Assembly: GCF_039691755.1 (NCBI RefSeq)
Contig: NZ_CP137552.1
Span: 3,162,001 to 3,226,000, forward strand
DNA from: Halomonas sp. Bachu 37
Lineage (GTDB): Bacteria; Pseudomonadota; Gammaproteobacteria; Pseudomonadales; Halomonadaceae
Length of the DNA stretch: 64,000 bases
Direction: 5' to 3'
Position 1 is the first letter of the stretch, and every line of letters starts with the position of its first letter. The notes beneath the pieces were generated by a model. It was not told where the DNA came from. It was given only the letters and a program-made list of their open reading frames with translations, and did not search any database. Both the position numbers and the translations under genes were made by a program. Below, in pieces: positions 34,594 to 44,080 of this stretch.

Positions 34594-35115
34594 GTGCCCA
34601 CTCATACGCACCCAATGGTACTTGTGCTACAGCGTACTGAGCGTGTTCTGGACGCCATTCTCCAGCCCATCGTGTTCCTGGGGATGGCGGCCCTGATCGG
34701 TGTCATCACCCTGCAGATCGTCTCGCGGGTGCTGTTTACCGCAGTCGGCTGGACCGAGGAAGTGGCCCGTTTCCTGCTGGTATGGATTACCTTCCTCGGC
34801 GCCGCTCTCGCCTTTCAGCGCGGCCGACATATCGCCGTGACCTTTGCCGTGGACGCCCTGCCCGGGCGGCCTCGGCAGCTGGCACGAATCGCCGCCACCT
34901 TGGTGGTCGTGGCCTTCATGGTCGCGTTGATGGTGGTCGGCTACCGCTACATGCAGGTTCAGAGCTTTCAGAAATCCGCGTCGTTGCGGCTCTCCATGAC
35001 GTATGTCTACGCCGTGATTCCCATCAGCGCGGCGCTGATGGCGTGGTATGCCGTGGTGGATCTGGTTGAAGTGATACTCACCGGGGCGCCACGCCACGAG
35101 GAGACGCAACCATGA
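34594..35115 (+). CDS. dctQ: DctQ-type TRAP small membrane subunit
   Basis: This 173-residue, four-helix membrane protein has the family pattern GWTEEVARFLLVWITFLGAALAFQRGRHIAV. The GTG at 34594 directly follows the dctP stop, with AGGAGG at ~34577; ATG 34615 is an alternative start. It overlaps dctM by ATGA. In TRAP systems this subunit stabilises the large membrane subunit. Confidence 0.92.
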   Translation: MPTHTHPMVLVLQRTERVLDAILQPIVFLGMAALIGVITLQIVSRVLFTAVGWTEEVARFLLVWITFLGAALAFQRGRHIAVTFAVDALPGRPRQLARIAATLVVVAFMVALMVVGYRYMQVQSFQKSASLRLSMTYVYAVIPISAALMAWYAVVDLVEVILTGAPRHEETQP

Positions 35116-36374
35116 CGCTGCTGCTATTCGCGCTGTTTCTACTGTTCATGCTTCTCGGCGTACCCATCGCCCTGACGATCGGTGCCAGCACCCTGGTGGC
35201 ATTGCACCAGTCGGGCGTACCGTTGATGGTGGTCACCCAGCAGATGTTTCAGGGCATCAATTCGTTCGCCCTGGTCGCCATCCCCATGTTCATCCTTGCC
35301 GGTGATTTGATGGCCCAGGGCAAGGTCAGCGAGAAGCTGGTGAGCTTTGCCGATTCGCTGGTGGGCTTCATGCGCGGCGGGCTTTCGGTGGTTTCGGTGA
35401 TGGCGGGCATGTTCTTCGCCGCCATTTCCGGCTCGGGAGCGGCGACCACCGCGGCGGTGGGCTCGAGCCTGGTGCCCGAGCTACGCAAGAAAGGCTATGA
35501 ACCCGCCTCGGCGGCCAGCCTGATCGCCGCCAGCGGGACGATCGGCGTGGTGATTCCGCCATCGGTGCCCATGATCATCTATGCGGTCATGGCCCAGCAA
35601 TCGGTATCCAAGCTGTTCTTGAGCGGCTTTCTGCCGGGGCTGGCCATGGGCCTGGGACTGATGACCATTGCCATCGTCCAGGCCTACCGCCGCCGCTACC
35701 CCAAGGGTACGGCACTCTCCCTGGCTACCATCTGGCATACGTTCAAGGAAGCCAGTTGGGGCTTGATGACGCCGGTAATCATACTCGGCGGCATCTTCTC
35801 GGGAATTTTCACGCCCTCCGAGGCGGCGGTAGTGGCGGTGAACTATGCCCTGCTGGTATCGCTGTACGTGTACCGCGACCTCACCCTGCCCGATGTCTAT
35901 CGCATCCTGATCCGTTCGGCGATGACCACGGCGGTAATCATGCTGGTGATCGCCACCTCGGCGATTCTGAGCTGGACACTCTCCAGCTGGCAGGTACCCG
36001 GCGCCATCGCGCAATCGGTATTGTCGCTATCGACCAACCCCTACGTGATCATGCTACTGGTCGTGGCGGTGATCCTGCTGACCGGGGTCTTCATCGAAAC
36101 CGCCAGCGCCTTGATTATCCTGACCCCCGTGCTGCTGCCACTGGTCATGCAGCTGGGCATCGATCCGATCCACTTCGGCTTGATCATCGTGGTGGGGCTG
36201 GCGATCGGCATGATCACACCGCCGGTGGCGATCAACCTCTATGTGGCGTCATCGGTGACACAGCTGCCGCTGGAGCGCATCACCCGAGCGATCATCCCCT
36301 ACCTCCTGGGGCTCATCAGTGTGCTGCTGCTGGTGGTCTACGTGCCCATACTCCTGGGCTGGTCGGGTACTTAG
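35112..36374 (+). CDS. dctM: DctM-type TRAP large permease subunit
   Basis: This 420-residue permease has about 12 hydrophobic helices. Features include GVPIALTIGASTLVAL, FAAISGSGAATTAAVGSSL and GTIGVVIPPSVPMIIYAV. It forms the sodium-driven translocation channel with DctQ. A bidirectional hairpin follows at 36394. Together with the adjacent dehydrogenase and LysR gene it suggests 2-hydroxyacid uptake, but related TRAP systems carry many carboxylates. Confidence 0.94.
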   Translation: MTLLLFALFLLFMLLGVPIALTIGASTLVALHQSGVPLMVVTQQMFQGINSFALVAIPMFILAGDLMAQGKVSEKLVSFADSLVGFMRGGLSVVSVMAGMFFAAISGSGAATTAAVGSSLVPELRKKGYEPASAASLIAASGTIGVVIPPSVPMIIYAVMAQQSVSKLFLSGFLPGLAMGLGLMTIAIVQAYRRRYPKGTALSLATIWHTFKEASWGLMTPVIILGGIFSGIFTPSEAAVVAVNYALLVSLYVYRDLTLPDVYRILIRSAMTTAVIMLVIATSAILSWTLSSWQVPGAIAQSVLSLSTNPYVIMLLVVAVILLTGVFIETASALIILTPVLLPLVMQLGIDPIHFGLIIVVGLAIGMITPPVAINLYVASSVTQLPLERITRAIIPYLLGLISVLLLVVYVPILLGWSGT

Positions 36375-36393
36375 CCACTGTTCGCGCTAACGC

Positions 36394-36424
36394 AACGGGG
36401 CTTGCCACTGGCAAGCCCCGTTTT
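36394..36424. terminator. Bidirectional terminator between dctM and the chemoreceptor gene
   Basis: The stem AACGGGGCTTGC/GCAAGCCCCGTT is followed by TTTT on the + strand. It lies between convergent genes; the minus-strand side has fewer T residues. Confidence 0.8.
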
Positions 36425-36457
36425 CATGTGCGAGATGAACAATAGCGTGCCGGGAGG

Positions 36458-38236
36458 TTAAAACGCTTCCCAATCATCGTTGTTGCTGTCTGCCGTACTC
36501 GGCGCCGCAGTCCGCGAGGAAGATAGCGCCGGTCTTTTCAGCGTGTGACTCGATGCGGTTTGCGCCGCTGGCGATACCAGCGCGGCCGGTCGGCCGGAGG
36601 CGGAATCGTCGCCCAGCACAAAGGAGTTGATCAGCTGGTTCAGGTGCTCCGCGTGGCGGCGCATGTTCGTCGCGGCGGTGGTGGACTCCTGCACCATGGC
36701 CGCATTCTGCTGGGTCATGGTGTCCATTTCCGCCACGGCGGTATTGATCTGGCCGATCCCGCTGCTCTGCTCCTTGGCCCCGGCGCTGATCTCGCTGATC
36801 ACGTCGGTCACCTTGGTCACGCTTTCGACGATCTTGCGCATGGTCTCCCCGGCATTGCGGACCAGTGTCGCGCCTGAATGGGTGTGTTGAACCGAGGTAT
36901 CGATCAAGGCACGAATCTCTTTCGAGGCCTCGCTGGAACGGCTGGCCAGAGTGCGGACCTCCTGGGCGACCACCGCAAACCCGCGACCATGCTCGCCTGC
37001 CCGCGCCGCTTCGACAGAAGCGTTGAGAGCCAGAATATTGGTCTGGAAAGCGATGGCATCGATCATGGTGATGATGTCGCTGATGCGGCTCGCCGAGTCA
37101 TTGATATCCTGCATGGTGCGCTCGACCTGGCCCATCGCCTCTTCGCCCTGGTGGGCGACCTCCGCCGTCGACTGGACCAGCTGGTTGGCCTGCTGAGCGT
37201 TGTCGGCGCTGTGGTTGACGGTCGAGGTGATCTCTTCCATCGAGGCGGAGGTCTGCTGCAGATTCGCTGCCGCCTGCTCGGTGCGCGTGGCCAGCTCATC
37301 ACTGGCGGTGGATATCTCTCCCGCCGACTCATACACACTGGCGGTACTGCGGCGCACATCGCGCAGTGTGTCCTGCATGCGGGCAACAAAAGCGTTGAAC
37401 TGCACCGCCAGGTTGCCGATCTCGTCGTGGCTCTCCACCGCCAGGCGACGGGTCAAGTCGCCTTTCCCTTGAGCGATATCGTGCATCGCCATCGCAGTAC
37501 GCTTGATCGGCCCGACAGTGCGGCGAACAAACGCAAACGCCACCAGGGCAATGACAACGAACAAGATCAGCGCCAACAGGGATGAAACCAGAATGGATCG
37601 GTGCAGGTCGGCAGCGGCAGCGGCTTCCAGCTCGGCCATCGCCTCATCGACGTCGGTTACGTATACTCCCGCTCCCAGCATCCAGCCCCACTTTTCCAGG
37701 CTAACGACATAGGAGTGCTTGGGCTGCGGTTCGTCGGTACCGGGATACTCCCAGGGGTATTGGTAAAAGCCGCCACCGTCCTGGGCGATATCCAGCATGT
37801 CCTGGATGATATACGCGCCATCGGGCGCCTGCAGTCCGCTCAGGTCCCGACCTTCGCGCTCACGGGCGTGGGGCAGCACCACATTGGTGCCGTCGTACTC
37901 GTAGACGAAGATGTAGTTTTCACCTTCGAAACGTATCGAGCGCAGTATCTCGGCGGCACGTACCTTGGCCAGACGGTTATCGTCGCGGACCTCGTTATAG
38001 ATCGGCGCGATGGCCGTGGTAGCCGCCTGGACGATATCGCGTACCGCTTCGCGGCGTTTCTCAATCATCAGCTGGCGCTGCTCGGCTAGTGCGTCCTGGG
38101 TCTGTTGGGTGCTGCTGTAGGCGTCATAGCCGACGAGCATGAGAGTCACCAGGAAAAGCGGGAGCAGTACCAGCGTGAGTACTTTGGTTTGCAAACCAGA
38201 GGCCCTGCCTCGGCGAGGGTCAGAAGAAGTAGCCAT
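36458..38236 (-). CDS. Methyl-accepting chemotaxis protein with sCache sensor and CheR-type tail
   Basis: This 592-residue transmembrane chemoreceptor has helix 1 at ~20-42, a periplasmic single-Cache domain (~45-205, with [19 protein letters not shown]) and helix 2 at ~212-235. A HAMP domain and the signalling hairpin follow, with tip [20 protein letters not shown]. The sequence ends DWEAF, resembling the NWETF pentapeptide that tethers CheR and CheB, so it is probably a high-abundance, adaptation-competent receptor. Such Cache domains often bind small carboxylates, which would fit the neighbouring TRAP genes. A FliA-type promoter lies at 38294-38320. Confidence 0.92.
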   Translation of the reverse strand: MATSSDPRRGRASGLQTKVLTLVLLPLFLVTLMLVGYDAYSSTQQTQDALAEQRQLMIEKRREAVRDIVQAATTAIAPIYNEVRDDNRLAKVRAAEILRSIRFEGENYIFVYEYDGTNVVLPHAREREGRDLSGLQAPDGAYIIQDMLDIAQDGGGFYQYPWEYPGTDEPQPKHSYVVSLEKWGWMLGAGVYVTDVDEAMAELEAAAAADLHRSILVSSLLALILFVVIALVAFAFVRRTVGPIKRTAMAMHDIAQGKGDLTRRLAVESHDEIGNLAVQFNAFVARMQDTLRDVRRSTASVYESAGEISTASDELATRTEQAAANLQQTSASMEEITSTVNHSADNAQQANQLVQSTAEVAHQGEEAMGQVERTMQDINDSASRISDIITMIDAIAFQTNILALNASVEAARAGEHGRGFAVVAQEVRTLASRSSEASKEIRALIDTSVQHTHSGATLVRNAGETMRKIVESVTKVTDVISEISAGAKEQSSGIGQINTAVAEMDTMTQQNAAMVQESTTAATNMRRHAEHLNQLINSFVLGDDSASGRPAALVSPAAQTASSHTLKRPALSSSRTAAPSTADSNNDDWEAF

Positions 38237-38293
38237 TAGGTATGAATTTCCAGCGTGATGAGTAGGGAATATCTCGGCATTACCGACGTACCC

Positions 38294-38320
38294 ATATCGG
38301 CCTCAGGACGTTGGACTTTA
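38294..38320 (-). promoter_or_regulatory. Sigma-28 (FliA) promoter of the chemoreceptor gene
   Basis: On the minus strand TAAAGTCC, an 11-base spacer and GCCGATAT match the flagellar sigma factor consensus TAAAGTTT-N11-GCCGATAA with only three mismatches. It lies 58 bases upstream of the chemoreceptor start, so the gene is probably co-expressed with late flagellar genes. Confidence 0.8.
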
Positions 38321-38392
38321 GTCTTTTAGCACGGTTTCTTGCTTTTTTATCGCAGGCTTGGACACTCTGGAAACAATTCATAACATAAGTTA

Positions 38393-38519
38393 AGGCGACC
38401 TCATCTCAGGCAGTCCACTGTAGTCGTGTGGTGGCCAGGGATGGCCCGTTTTGGTTGGAGACCAGCCACATCATTTCCATTGTCCTGACCCTTAAGCCGC
38501 CAGGTCAGGACAATTTTTT
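38393..38519 (+). ncRNA. Candidate small RNA with own promoter and terminator
   Basis: TTGGAC (38358-38363), a 17-base spacer and TAACAT (38381-38386) form a good sigma-70 promoter. About 95 bases on lies a strong terminator, ATTGTCCTGACC/GGTCAGGACAAT (38479-38514), followed by a T-run. No open frame fits between. The ~127-base transcript has hairpins with AGGGAT (GGCC-AGGGAT-GGCC) and TGGAG (GGT-TGGAG-ACC) in loops, the kind of exposed GGA that CsrA/RsmA binds. A CsrA-titrating role is speculative, as only about three GGA motifs are present. Confidence 0.5.
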
Positions 38520-38653
38520 ATCCCCGCTTTTTCTCTCCTGCCGGATATCTGCCGGCGCCAAAATCGACCAGTCATTGTTTGTCATCCTTGTTGCTGGGCA
38601 CCGCTCTCGGCGTATCATGGCCACGGGTCTGGCGCACAAGGAGAAGAGCAAGC

Positions 38654-39580
38654 ATGGGTCGACACCACACGTTACGCAGTGCCATCCTGCTCGCCCTCCC
38701 TCGGCTGGCTCGCTTTGCCTGGCGCGTATTACGCAATTTCATGAAAAACCGAGGCATCCTGCTTGCCGGTGGGGTCGGCTACAATATCCTGCTTTCCATC
38801 GTGCCGCTATTTGCCGTGCTGGTCGTGCTGTTGACCCGGGTGGTGGACCAAGAGCATCTTCTCAATGTACTGACCGTGCAAGTGCGCCACCTGGCGCCGG
38901 CTCACGCCGAGGTTCTGCTGGAAGCCGTTCGCGGCCTGCTGGATTCCCGCGATGTGATCGGCATCCTGAGCTTTCCTATCTTGCTGCTCTTCAGTTCATT
39001 CGCCTTTCGCATGCTGGAAGATGCCCTGGCGATTATCTTCCATGCTCCGGATAGCCCCCACATCAGGCGTAGCGTCTGGGTTTCCGTGATGCTGCCTTAT
39101 GCCTTCATGCTTGTGCTGGGGGCGGGGTTGATGGCGCTGACCCTAGTGGTCACCCTGGCCAGTTCGCTCAATACACTGGTGCTGGCGATTTTCGAACGCG
39201 AACTGCCGTTGGCCGGTTTCTCCGAGCCGGTGCTCAATCTGGCCAGTTTCGTCGGGGTCTTCCTGTTGTTCAGCGCCATCTATAAGGTGCTTCCCGTTGT
39301 GCGTATCGCGTTACATCGAGCGGTCGTGGGGGGGTTCGTGGCGGCGCTGCTGTGGGAGGGTGTGCGGCTATTACTGGTCTACTATTTCGCCAATCTGTCG
39401 TTCGTCAACGCCATCTATGGCTCGTTGGCAACACTGGTGATCGTATTGATCAGCCTGGAAGTGGGCGCCGTCATCCTGTTACTGGGCGCCCAGGTCATTG
39501 CCGAGCTGGAGCGTAATTCACGCCTCGGCCTGCCGTGGCATGTCGACCCCAGCCGCCAGGCGATCACCCACGTCGATTGA
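38654..39580 (+). CDS. yihY: YihY family (ribonuclease BN-like) inner membrane protein
   Basis: This 308-residue membrane protein has about six helices and the YihY landmarks LAGGVGYNILLSIVPLFAVL and LVYYFANLSFVNAIYGSLATL. The family was once called RNase BN in error; its role is unknown, possibly transport or envelope maintenance. ATG 38654 with AAGGAG nine bases upstream is preferred to the further upstream frame start. It is convergent with the urease operon. Confidence 0.88.
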   Translation: MGRHHTLRSAILLALPRLARFAWRVLRNFMKNRGILLAGGVGYNILLSIVPLFAVLVVLLTRVVDQEHLLNVLTVQVRHLAPAHAEVLLEAVRGLLDSRDVIGILSFPILLLFSSFAFRMLEDALAIIFHAPDSPHIRRSVWVSVMLPYAFMLVLGAGLMALTLVVTLASSLNTLVLAIFERELPLAGFSEPVLNLASFVGVFLLFSAIYKVLPVVRIALHRAVVGGFVAALLWEGVRLLLVYYFANLSFVNAIYGSLATLVIVLISLEVGAVILLLGAQVIAELERNSRLGLPWHVDPSRQAITHVD

Positions 39581-39603
39581 ACAACGGCGCTGCGGGAGTC
39601 GCT

Positions 39604-40242
39604 TCAGACTACCGTTTCCTTGGCTTGCGTACGCCGCTCGTCGAGCATTCCCTTGTCGAGGATGAAGCGGATGATCTCTTCCAGGCCTACCCCGTCGTAG
39701 AGATTGGTGAACACGAAGGGCCGCTCGCCGCGCATCTTCTTCGAGTCGCGCTCCATCACTTCGAGTGAGGCGTGGACCTGCTCGGCGATGTCGATCTTGT
39801 TGATGATCAGTAGATCCGACTTGGTGATGCCCGGCCCGCCCTTGCGCGGAATCTTGTCCCCGGCGGAAACATCGATCACGTAGAGCGTGAGGTCGGAAAG
39901 CTCGGGACTGAAGGTCGCCGAAAGGTTGTCGCCTCCGGATTCCACCAGCACCAGCTCAAGGCCAGGATGGCGCTCCTGCAGCTCGTCGATGGCCGCGAGG
40001 TTCATCGAGGCGTCCTCACGGATCGCGGTATGCGGGCAACCGCCGGTCTCCACCCCGAGAATACGATCCGCCGGTAGCGCGTCGTGCTTGAGCAGGAAAT
40101 CGGCATCTTCGCGGGTGTAGATGTCGTTGGTCACCACGGCGATGTCGTAATAATCGCGCAGCGCCAGGCATAGCTGCTTGAGCAGTGCGGTTTTACCCGA
40201 GCCCACCGGACCGCCGACGCCGATGCGTAAACAATGGTTCAT
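39604..40242 (-). CDS. ureG: Urease accessory GTPase UreG
   Basis: UreG is the SIMIBI-class GTPase that powers nickel delivery to urease. The 212-residue protein has the P-loop [12 protein letters not shown] near residue 9, the nickel-binding CPH motif in [28 protein letters not shown] and the NKID guanine motif. It is the last gene of ureDABCEFG on the minus strand and starts 27 bases after ureF. Confidence 0.96.
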   Translation of the reverse strand: MNHCLRIGVGGPVGSGKTALLKQLCLALRDYYDIAVVTNDIYTREDADFLLKHDALPADRILGVETGGCPHTAIREDASMNLAAIDELQERHPGLELVLVESGGDNLSATFSPELSDLTLYVIDVSAGDKIPRKGGPGITKSDLLIINKIDIAEQVHASLEVMERDSKKMRGERPFVFTNLYDGVGLEEIIRFILDKGMLDERRTQAKETVV

Positions 40243-40269
40243 GATTTCTCTCCTAAAGTCTGAATAGCC

Positions 40270-40971
40270 TTAGCTTCTAAACAATCGTGAGTATTGGGTT
40301 TCGTGCAGGGCGCTTGCCAGCGCCAGCCCGGGCAGCACGGGGCCGAGCTCGTCATCATCCAGGCTCAGCGCCTGGTCGACGGCGGCAACCAGCGCGGGGC
40401 GCAATGTCTCGATTACCCGCTGGGCGGCGGTGTGGCCCAGCGGCAAGGCCTTGCAGGCCACCGCCAGCTGGTTTTCCAGCCATGCCCAGGCAAAGCCGAG
40501 CAGCGTTTGCCGCACAGACACGCCACGGCGATGGGCGGCAAAGGCAAACAGCGTGACGTAGCCCGCCTGGGACGGAAGCAGGCCCTCGTCAGGCAGCAAG
40601 TCAAGGCTGCCCAGCAGGCGCTTGAGCGAAACCCCCAGGCGGCTATCCTCGGCGGCGAGCTCGGCGGTTTCGCGGGTGGCGGCGAGCCACTCTTCCCACA
40701 CCGCGATTGATTCACTGTCGGCTTGACCGATTGCTTCGTGCAACCGCGCCAGCACCGGCAGCTCGCAGCGGGTCAGGCCGTCTTCCAGCACACCGCTGAG
40801 CCACTCGGCGAGACTCGTTTCATCCGTCACCCAGCCAAGCTCGAAGGCGCTTTCCAGTCCTTGCGAAAAGGCAAAGGCGCCGATCGGCAATGCCGGACTC
40901 ACCAGTTGCAGCAAGCCCAGCAGCGCCAGATCGTCTTGCGGGCTGGCAGAAGCGGCAGGCTCAATGGGCAT
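40270..40971 (-). CDS. ureF: Urease accessory protein UreF
   Basis: UreF bridges UreD and UreG in the nickel-insertion complex. The protein has 233 residues from ATG 40971 and carries the conserved LVSPALPIGAFAFSQGLESA block. The longer upstream frame is UreE read in another phase. The start overlaps the end of ureE by 11 bases, so translation is coupled. An ATG at 40983 is a less likely alternative. Confidence 0.94.
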   Translation of the reverse strand: MPIEPAASASPQDDLALLGLLQLVSPALPIGAFAFSQGLESAFELGWVTDETSLAEWLSGVLEDGLTRCELPVLARLHEAIGQADSESIAVWEEWLAATRETAELAAEDSRLGVSLKRLLGSLDLLPDEGLLPSQAGYVTLFAFAAHRRGVSVRQTLLGFAWAWLENQLAVACKALPLGHTAAQRVIETLRPALVAAVDQALSLDDDELGPVLPGLALASALHETQYSRLFRS

Positions 40972-41485
40972 GGTGATGCTCATGCGAGTGGTCGTGGTCG
41001 TGGGAATGGCTGTGTGAGTGACCATGCCTGTGTGAGTGCCCGCCCACCTGGTTATAGGCCCCCGGCTCCGGATCGAATGTCGCCTCGTGGTGCTCGAGTG
41101 TTGCCCCCAGCAGCTCGGCGAGCTCTTCCAGCACATGGTCCGGCGGGAAACGCACCCAGCCGCCCTTTTCATCCTCACCCAGCGCTAGCTGAACGTGGCG
41201 ATTGCCTAGATGATAAGCCAGCCGTGCCAGCGGTAAGCCGGCACTCACTCTTGCCGTCACCACCGGCTCGACCGCCGCACACACGCGGATGACCTCGCCG
41301 CTTTCGGCTTTCAGCCCCTCGCCGCTGCGCAGCACCGGGCCACGATCCAGAAATAGCCCAAGCTCGCAGCCGCTATCGCTTTGCGCTTTCAGGCGCCCGC
41401 GAATGCGCAGCTCAAAGGGCAGCGTCAGGGTGTCGTTAGCCTGGCTCGCCTCGATGGGTCCCAGGCGTTCGATCAGTTTCAGCAT
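40961..41485 (-). CDS. ureE: Urease nickel metallochaperone UreE with His-rich tail
   Basis: UreE carries nickel to the apo-urease/UreDFG complex. From ATG 41485 it has 174 residues: peptide-binding domain, metal-binding domain (AYHLGNRHVQLAL) and a C-terminal tail of about 25 residues in which every second residue is His (HSHRHGHSHSHSHDHDH). Such tails bind several extra nickel ions and may store them. The frame runs upstream to 41632 but lacks family similarity there. It is separated from ureC by a 210-base gap containing a folded element. Confidence 0.94.
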   Translation of the reverse strand: MLKLIERLGPIEASQANDTLTLPFELRIRGRLKAQSDSGCELGLFLDRGPVLRSGEGLKAESGEVIRVCAAVEPVVTARVSAGLPLARLAYHLGNRHVQLALGEDEKGGWVRFPPDHVLEELAELLGATLEHHEATFDPEPGAYNQVGGHSHRHGHSHSHSHDHDHSHEHHHAH

Positions 41486-41567
41486 TGGTATCGCCTCTTT
41501 GAAATTACCCGCGGCTGCTCCGGGGACAGCCTGCGCGAGGGCGCTGTAAATACTTCCCTGTACGCTA

Positions 41568-41640
41568 CTTTTGCCATCTGACCTCCATGGATGGAGGAAA
41601 TGCCGGAAATGTCGGGAACATTTTCCGGCCATGGCAAAAG
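41568..41640. other. Three-way-junction inverted-repeat element between ureC and ureE
   Basis: A perfect 10-bp outer stem, CTTTTGCCAT (41568-41577) and ATGGCAAAAG (41631-41640), encloses two hairpins. One is CCTCCAT-GG-ATGGAGG (41582-41597). The other is GCCGGAAATGT/ACATTTTCCGGC (41602-41629, one bulge). The 73-base unit would fold the same way in DNA or RNA of either strand. It interrupts the urease mRNA, and could be a processing site, a riboregulator, a small palindromic repeat or a MITE relic. Confidence 0.6.
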
Positions 41641-41695
41641 ACCCTCGCTATACCTGCCCCCGGCGCCGCTCGCCTTTGTGGTCGTACCCTGTTGC

Positions 41696-43423
41696 TCAGA
41701 ACAGGTGGTAGCGTTGGGCCAAGGGCAGTTCGGTCGCCGGCTCGCAGGTCAGAATTTCGCCATCGCAGCGTACTTCGTAGGTCTGCGGGTCGACGGTGAG
41801 TTCCGGGCAGGCGTCGTTGAGCTTCATGTCACGCTTGCGTACAGCGCGCACGTTGCGACACGCCGTCAACTCGCTGTTCAATCCCAGCTTGTCTTTCAAG
41901 CCGCTCTCCAGTGCTGCGCGGCTGACGAACGACAGCCGCGTCTGGCTCGCCGCGCGGCCAAGGGCACCGAACATGTAACGGTAATGCACCGGTTGCGGGG
42001 TGGGGATCGAGGCGTTGGGATCGCCCATGGGTGCGGCCGCGATCATGCCGCCCTTCAATATCATTGCCGGTTTCACGCCGAAGAAGGCCGGTTTCCACAG
42101 CACCAGGTCCGCCAGCTTGCCTACTTCGACAGAGCCGACTTCGTGGGCGATGCCGTGGGTGATCGCCGGGTTGATAGTGTACTTGGCGATATAGCGCTTG
42201 GCGCGCAGATTGTCGGCGCCCAGCGCTTCGTCTTCCGGCAGCAGGCCGCGCTGCAACTTCATCTTGTGGGCGGTTTGCCAGGTACGGCAGACCACTTCGC
42301 CGACCCGGCCCATGGCTTGCGAATCCGAGGCGATCATCGAGATCACGCCGAGATCATGCAGGATATCCTCGGCGGCGATGGTCTCGCGGCGGATACGCGA
42401 ATCGGCGAAGGCCACATCCTCGGGAATGTTGGGGTCGAGATGGTGGCACACCATCAGCATGTCGAGATGCTCGTCGATGGTGTTCACCGTATAGGGCCGC
42501 GTCGGATTGGTCGACGACGGCAGCACATAAGCCTTCGAGCAGGCAGTGAGGATATCCGGGGCATGGCCGCCACCAGCGCCTTCGGTGTGATAGGTGTGGA
42601 TGCAGCGCCCCTTGAACGCGGCCAAGGTATCCTCGACGAAACCCGATTCGTTCAGGGTATCGGTGTGGATCGCCACCTGCACGTCGTAGGCATCCGCCAC
42701 GCTCAGGCAGTTGTCGATGGAAGCGGGCGTGGTGCCCCAGTCTTCGTGCAGCTTGAGCCCCATGGCGCCAGCGTCAAGCTGAGCTTCCAGCGCTTCCGGC
42801 AGGCTGGCGTTGCCCTTGCCCAGAAAGCCGATGTTCATGGGTAGGTCATCGACCGCCTGAAGCATCTTGCCGATATGCCAGGCCCCTGGCGTACAGGTCG
42901 TTGCGTTCGAACCGGTCGCCGGCCCCGTACCGCCCCCCAGCATGGTGGTGATGCCACTCATTAACGCCTCTTCCACCTGCTGGGGGCAGATGAAGTGAAT
43001 ATGCGCATCGATGCCGCCTGCGGTAAGGATCTTGCCTTCGCCGGAGATAATCTCGGTGCCGGGGCCGATGACGATATCCACCTCCGGCTGTACATCCGGA
43101 TTGCCCGCCTTGCCGATCGCGGCGATGCGCCCCGCCTGGATGCCCACATCCGCCTTGACGATACCCCACCAGTCAAGAATCAGCGCATTGGTGATCACGG
43201 TGTCCATCACCGCATCATCGGCGCGCTGGCTCTGGCCCATGCCATCGCGAATGACCTTGCCACCACCGAATTTCACTTCGTCGCCGTAGTGGGTGGCGTC
43301 TTTCTCGACCTCGATCCACAGCTCGGTATCGCCCAGGCGCACGCGGTCACCCACGGTGGGGCCGTACATATCGGCGTAAGCCTGGCGGCCGATTTTATTG
43401 GAAGAGCTGTTGACTGGCTTCAT
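41696..43423 (-). CDS. ureC: Urease alpha (catalytic) subunit UreC
   Basis: UreC hydrolyses urea to ammonia and carbamate at a dinickel centre in the cytoplasm. The 575-residue protein is near standard length. It has the Ni-ligand HIHF block, the carbamylated Lys in [10 protein letters not shown], the flap signature [22 protein letters not shown] and the ASDSQAMGR segment. All catalytic residues appear present. It overlaps ureB by ATGA. Confidence 0.97.
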   Translation of the reverse strand: MKPVNSSSNKIGRQAYADMYGPTVGDRVRLGDTELWIEVEKDATHYGDEVKFGGGKVIRDGMGQSQRADDAVMDTVITNALILDWWGIVKADVGIQAGRIAAIGKAGNPDVQPEVDIVIGPGTEIISGEGKILTAGGIDAHIHFICPQQVEEALMSGITTMLGGGTGPATGSNATTCTPGAWHIGKMLQAVDDLPMNIGFLGKGNASLPEALEAQLDAGAMGLKLHEDWGTTPASIDNCLSVADAYDVQVAIHTDTLNESGFVEDTLAAFKGRCIHTYHTEGAGGGHAPDILTACSKAYVLPSSTNPTRPYTVNTIDEHLDMLMVCHHLDPNIPEDVAFADSRIRRETIAAEDILHDLGVISMIASDSQAMGRVGEVVCRTWQTAHKMKLQRGLLPEDEALGADNLRAKRYIAKYTINPAITHGIAHEVGSVEVGKLADLVLWKPAFFGVKPAMILKGGMIAAAPMGDPNASIPTPQPVHYRYMFGALGRAASQTRLSFVSRAALESGLKDKLGLNSELTACRNVRAVRKRDMKLNDACPELTVDPQTYEVRCDGEILTCEPATELPLAQRYHLF

Positions 43424-43740
43424 GATTTTCCTCCCGCTAGCGGCCCCATCACATCGCCGCGAAAGCCGTAAATTTCGCGCTTGCCGACATAGGGAATCAG
43501 CGTGACTTCACGGCTCTGGCCGGGTTCGAAGCGAATCGCCGTGCCCGCCGCCACATCGAGCCGATAGCCACGCGCCTTGGCGCGGTCGAAGGTCAGCGCC
43601 GGGTTGGCTTCGGCGAAGTGGTAATGCGATCCGATCTGGATCGGCCGGTCGCCGGTGTTGGCCACCTCGACGGTGATCCGCTCACGCCCCGCGCACAGCT
43701 CGATATCGTCCTCTTTCAACTGATACTCACCGGGAATCAT
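43420..43740 (-). CDS. ureB: Urease beta subunit UreB
   Basis: This is a structural subunit of urease, 106 residues, starting [20 protein letters not shown]. It contains [16 protein letters not shown] and [23 protein letters not shown], both typical of UreB. It lies between ureA (12-base gap) and ureC (4-base overlap). Confidence 0.96.
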   Translation of the reverse strand: MIPGEYQLKEDDIELCAGRERITVEVANTGDRPIQIGSHYHFAEANPALTFDRAKARGYRLDVAAGTAIRFEPGQSREVTLIPYVGKREIYGFRGDVMGPLAGGKS

Positions 43741-43752
43741 TGCACAGCTCCC

Positions 43753-44055
43753 TCAAACAATGGGTGAATGGACGGTGACCAATTTCGTACCATCCGGAAA
43801 GGTGGCCTCGACCTGGACCTCGTCGACCATCTCGGCCACGCCCTCCATCACGTCGTCACGGGAGAGAATCTCGCGGCCATAGCTCATCAAATCGGCCACG
43901 CTCCTGCCGTCGCGAGCGCCCTCCATGATCTCGAAACTGATCAGCGCCACAGCTTCGGGGTAGTTGAGCTTAAGACCGCGCGCTTTGCGCCGCTCGGCAA
44001 GCTGGGCGGCGGAAAACAGCAGCAGCTTGTCCTTGTCTCTCGGGGTCAGTTCCAT
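43753..44055 (-). CDS. ureA: Urease gamma subunit UreA
   Basis: UreA is the smallest urease subunit. ATG 44055 gives exactly 100 residues starting [20 protein letters not shown], the standard length. [11 protein letters not shown] and a VHSPIV terminus match the family. The upstream in-frame extension to 44115 is not native. It lies 25 bases after ureD. Confidence 0.96.
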   Translation of the reverse strand: MELTPRDKDKLLLFSAAQLAERRKARGLKLNYPEAVALISFEIMEGARDGRSVADLMSYGREILSRDDVMEGVAEMVDEVQVEATFPDGTKLVTVHSPIV

Positions 44056-44080
44056 GAGGCGTCTCCATATGGGGTCATGT

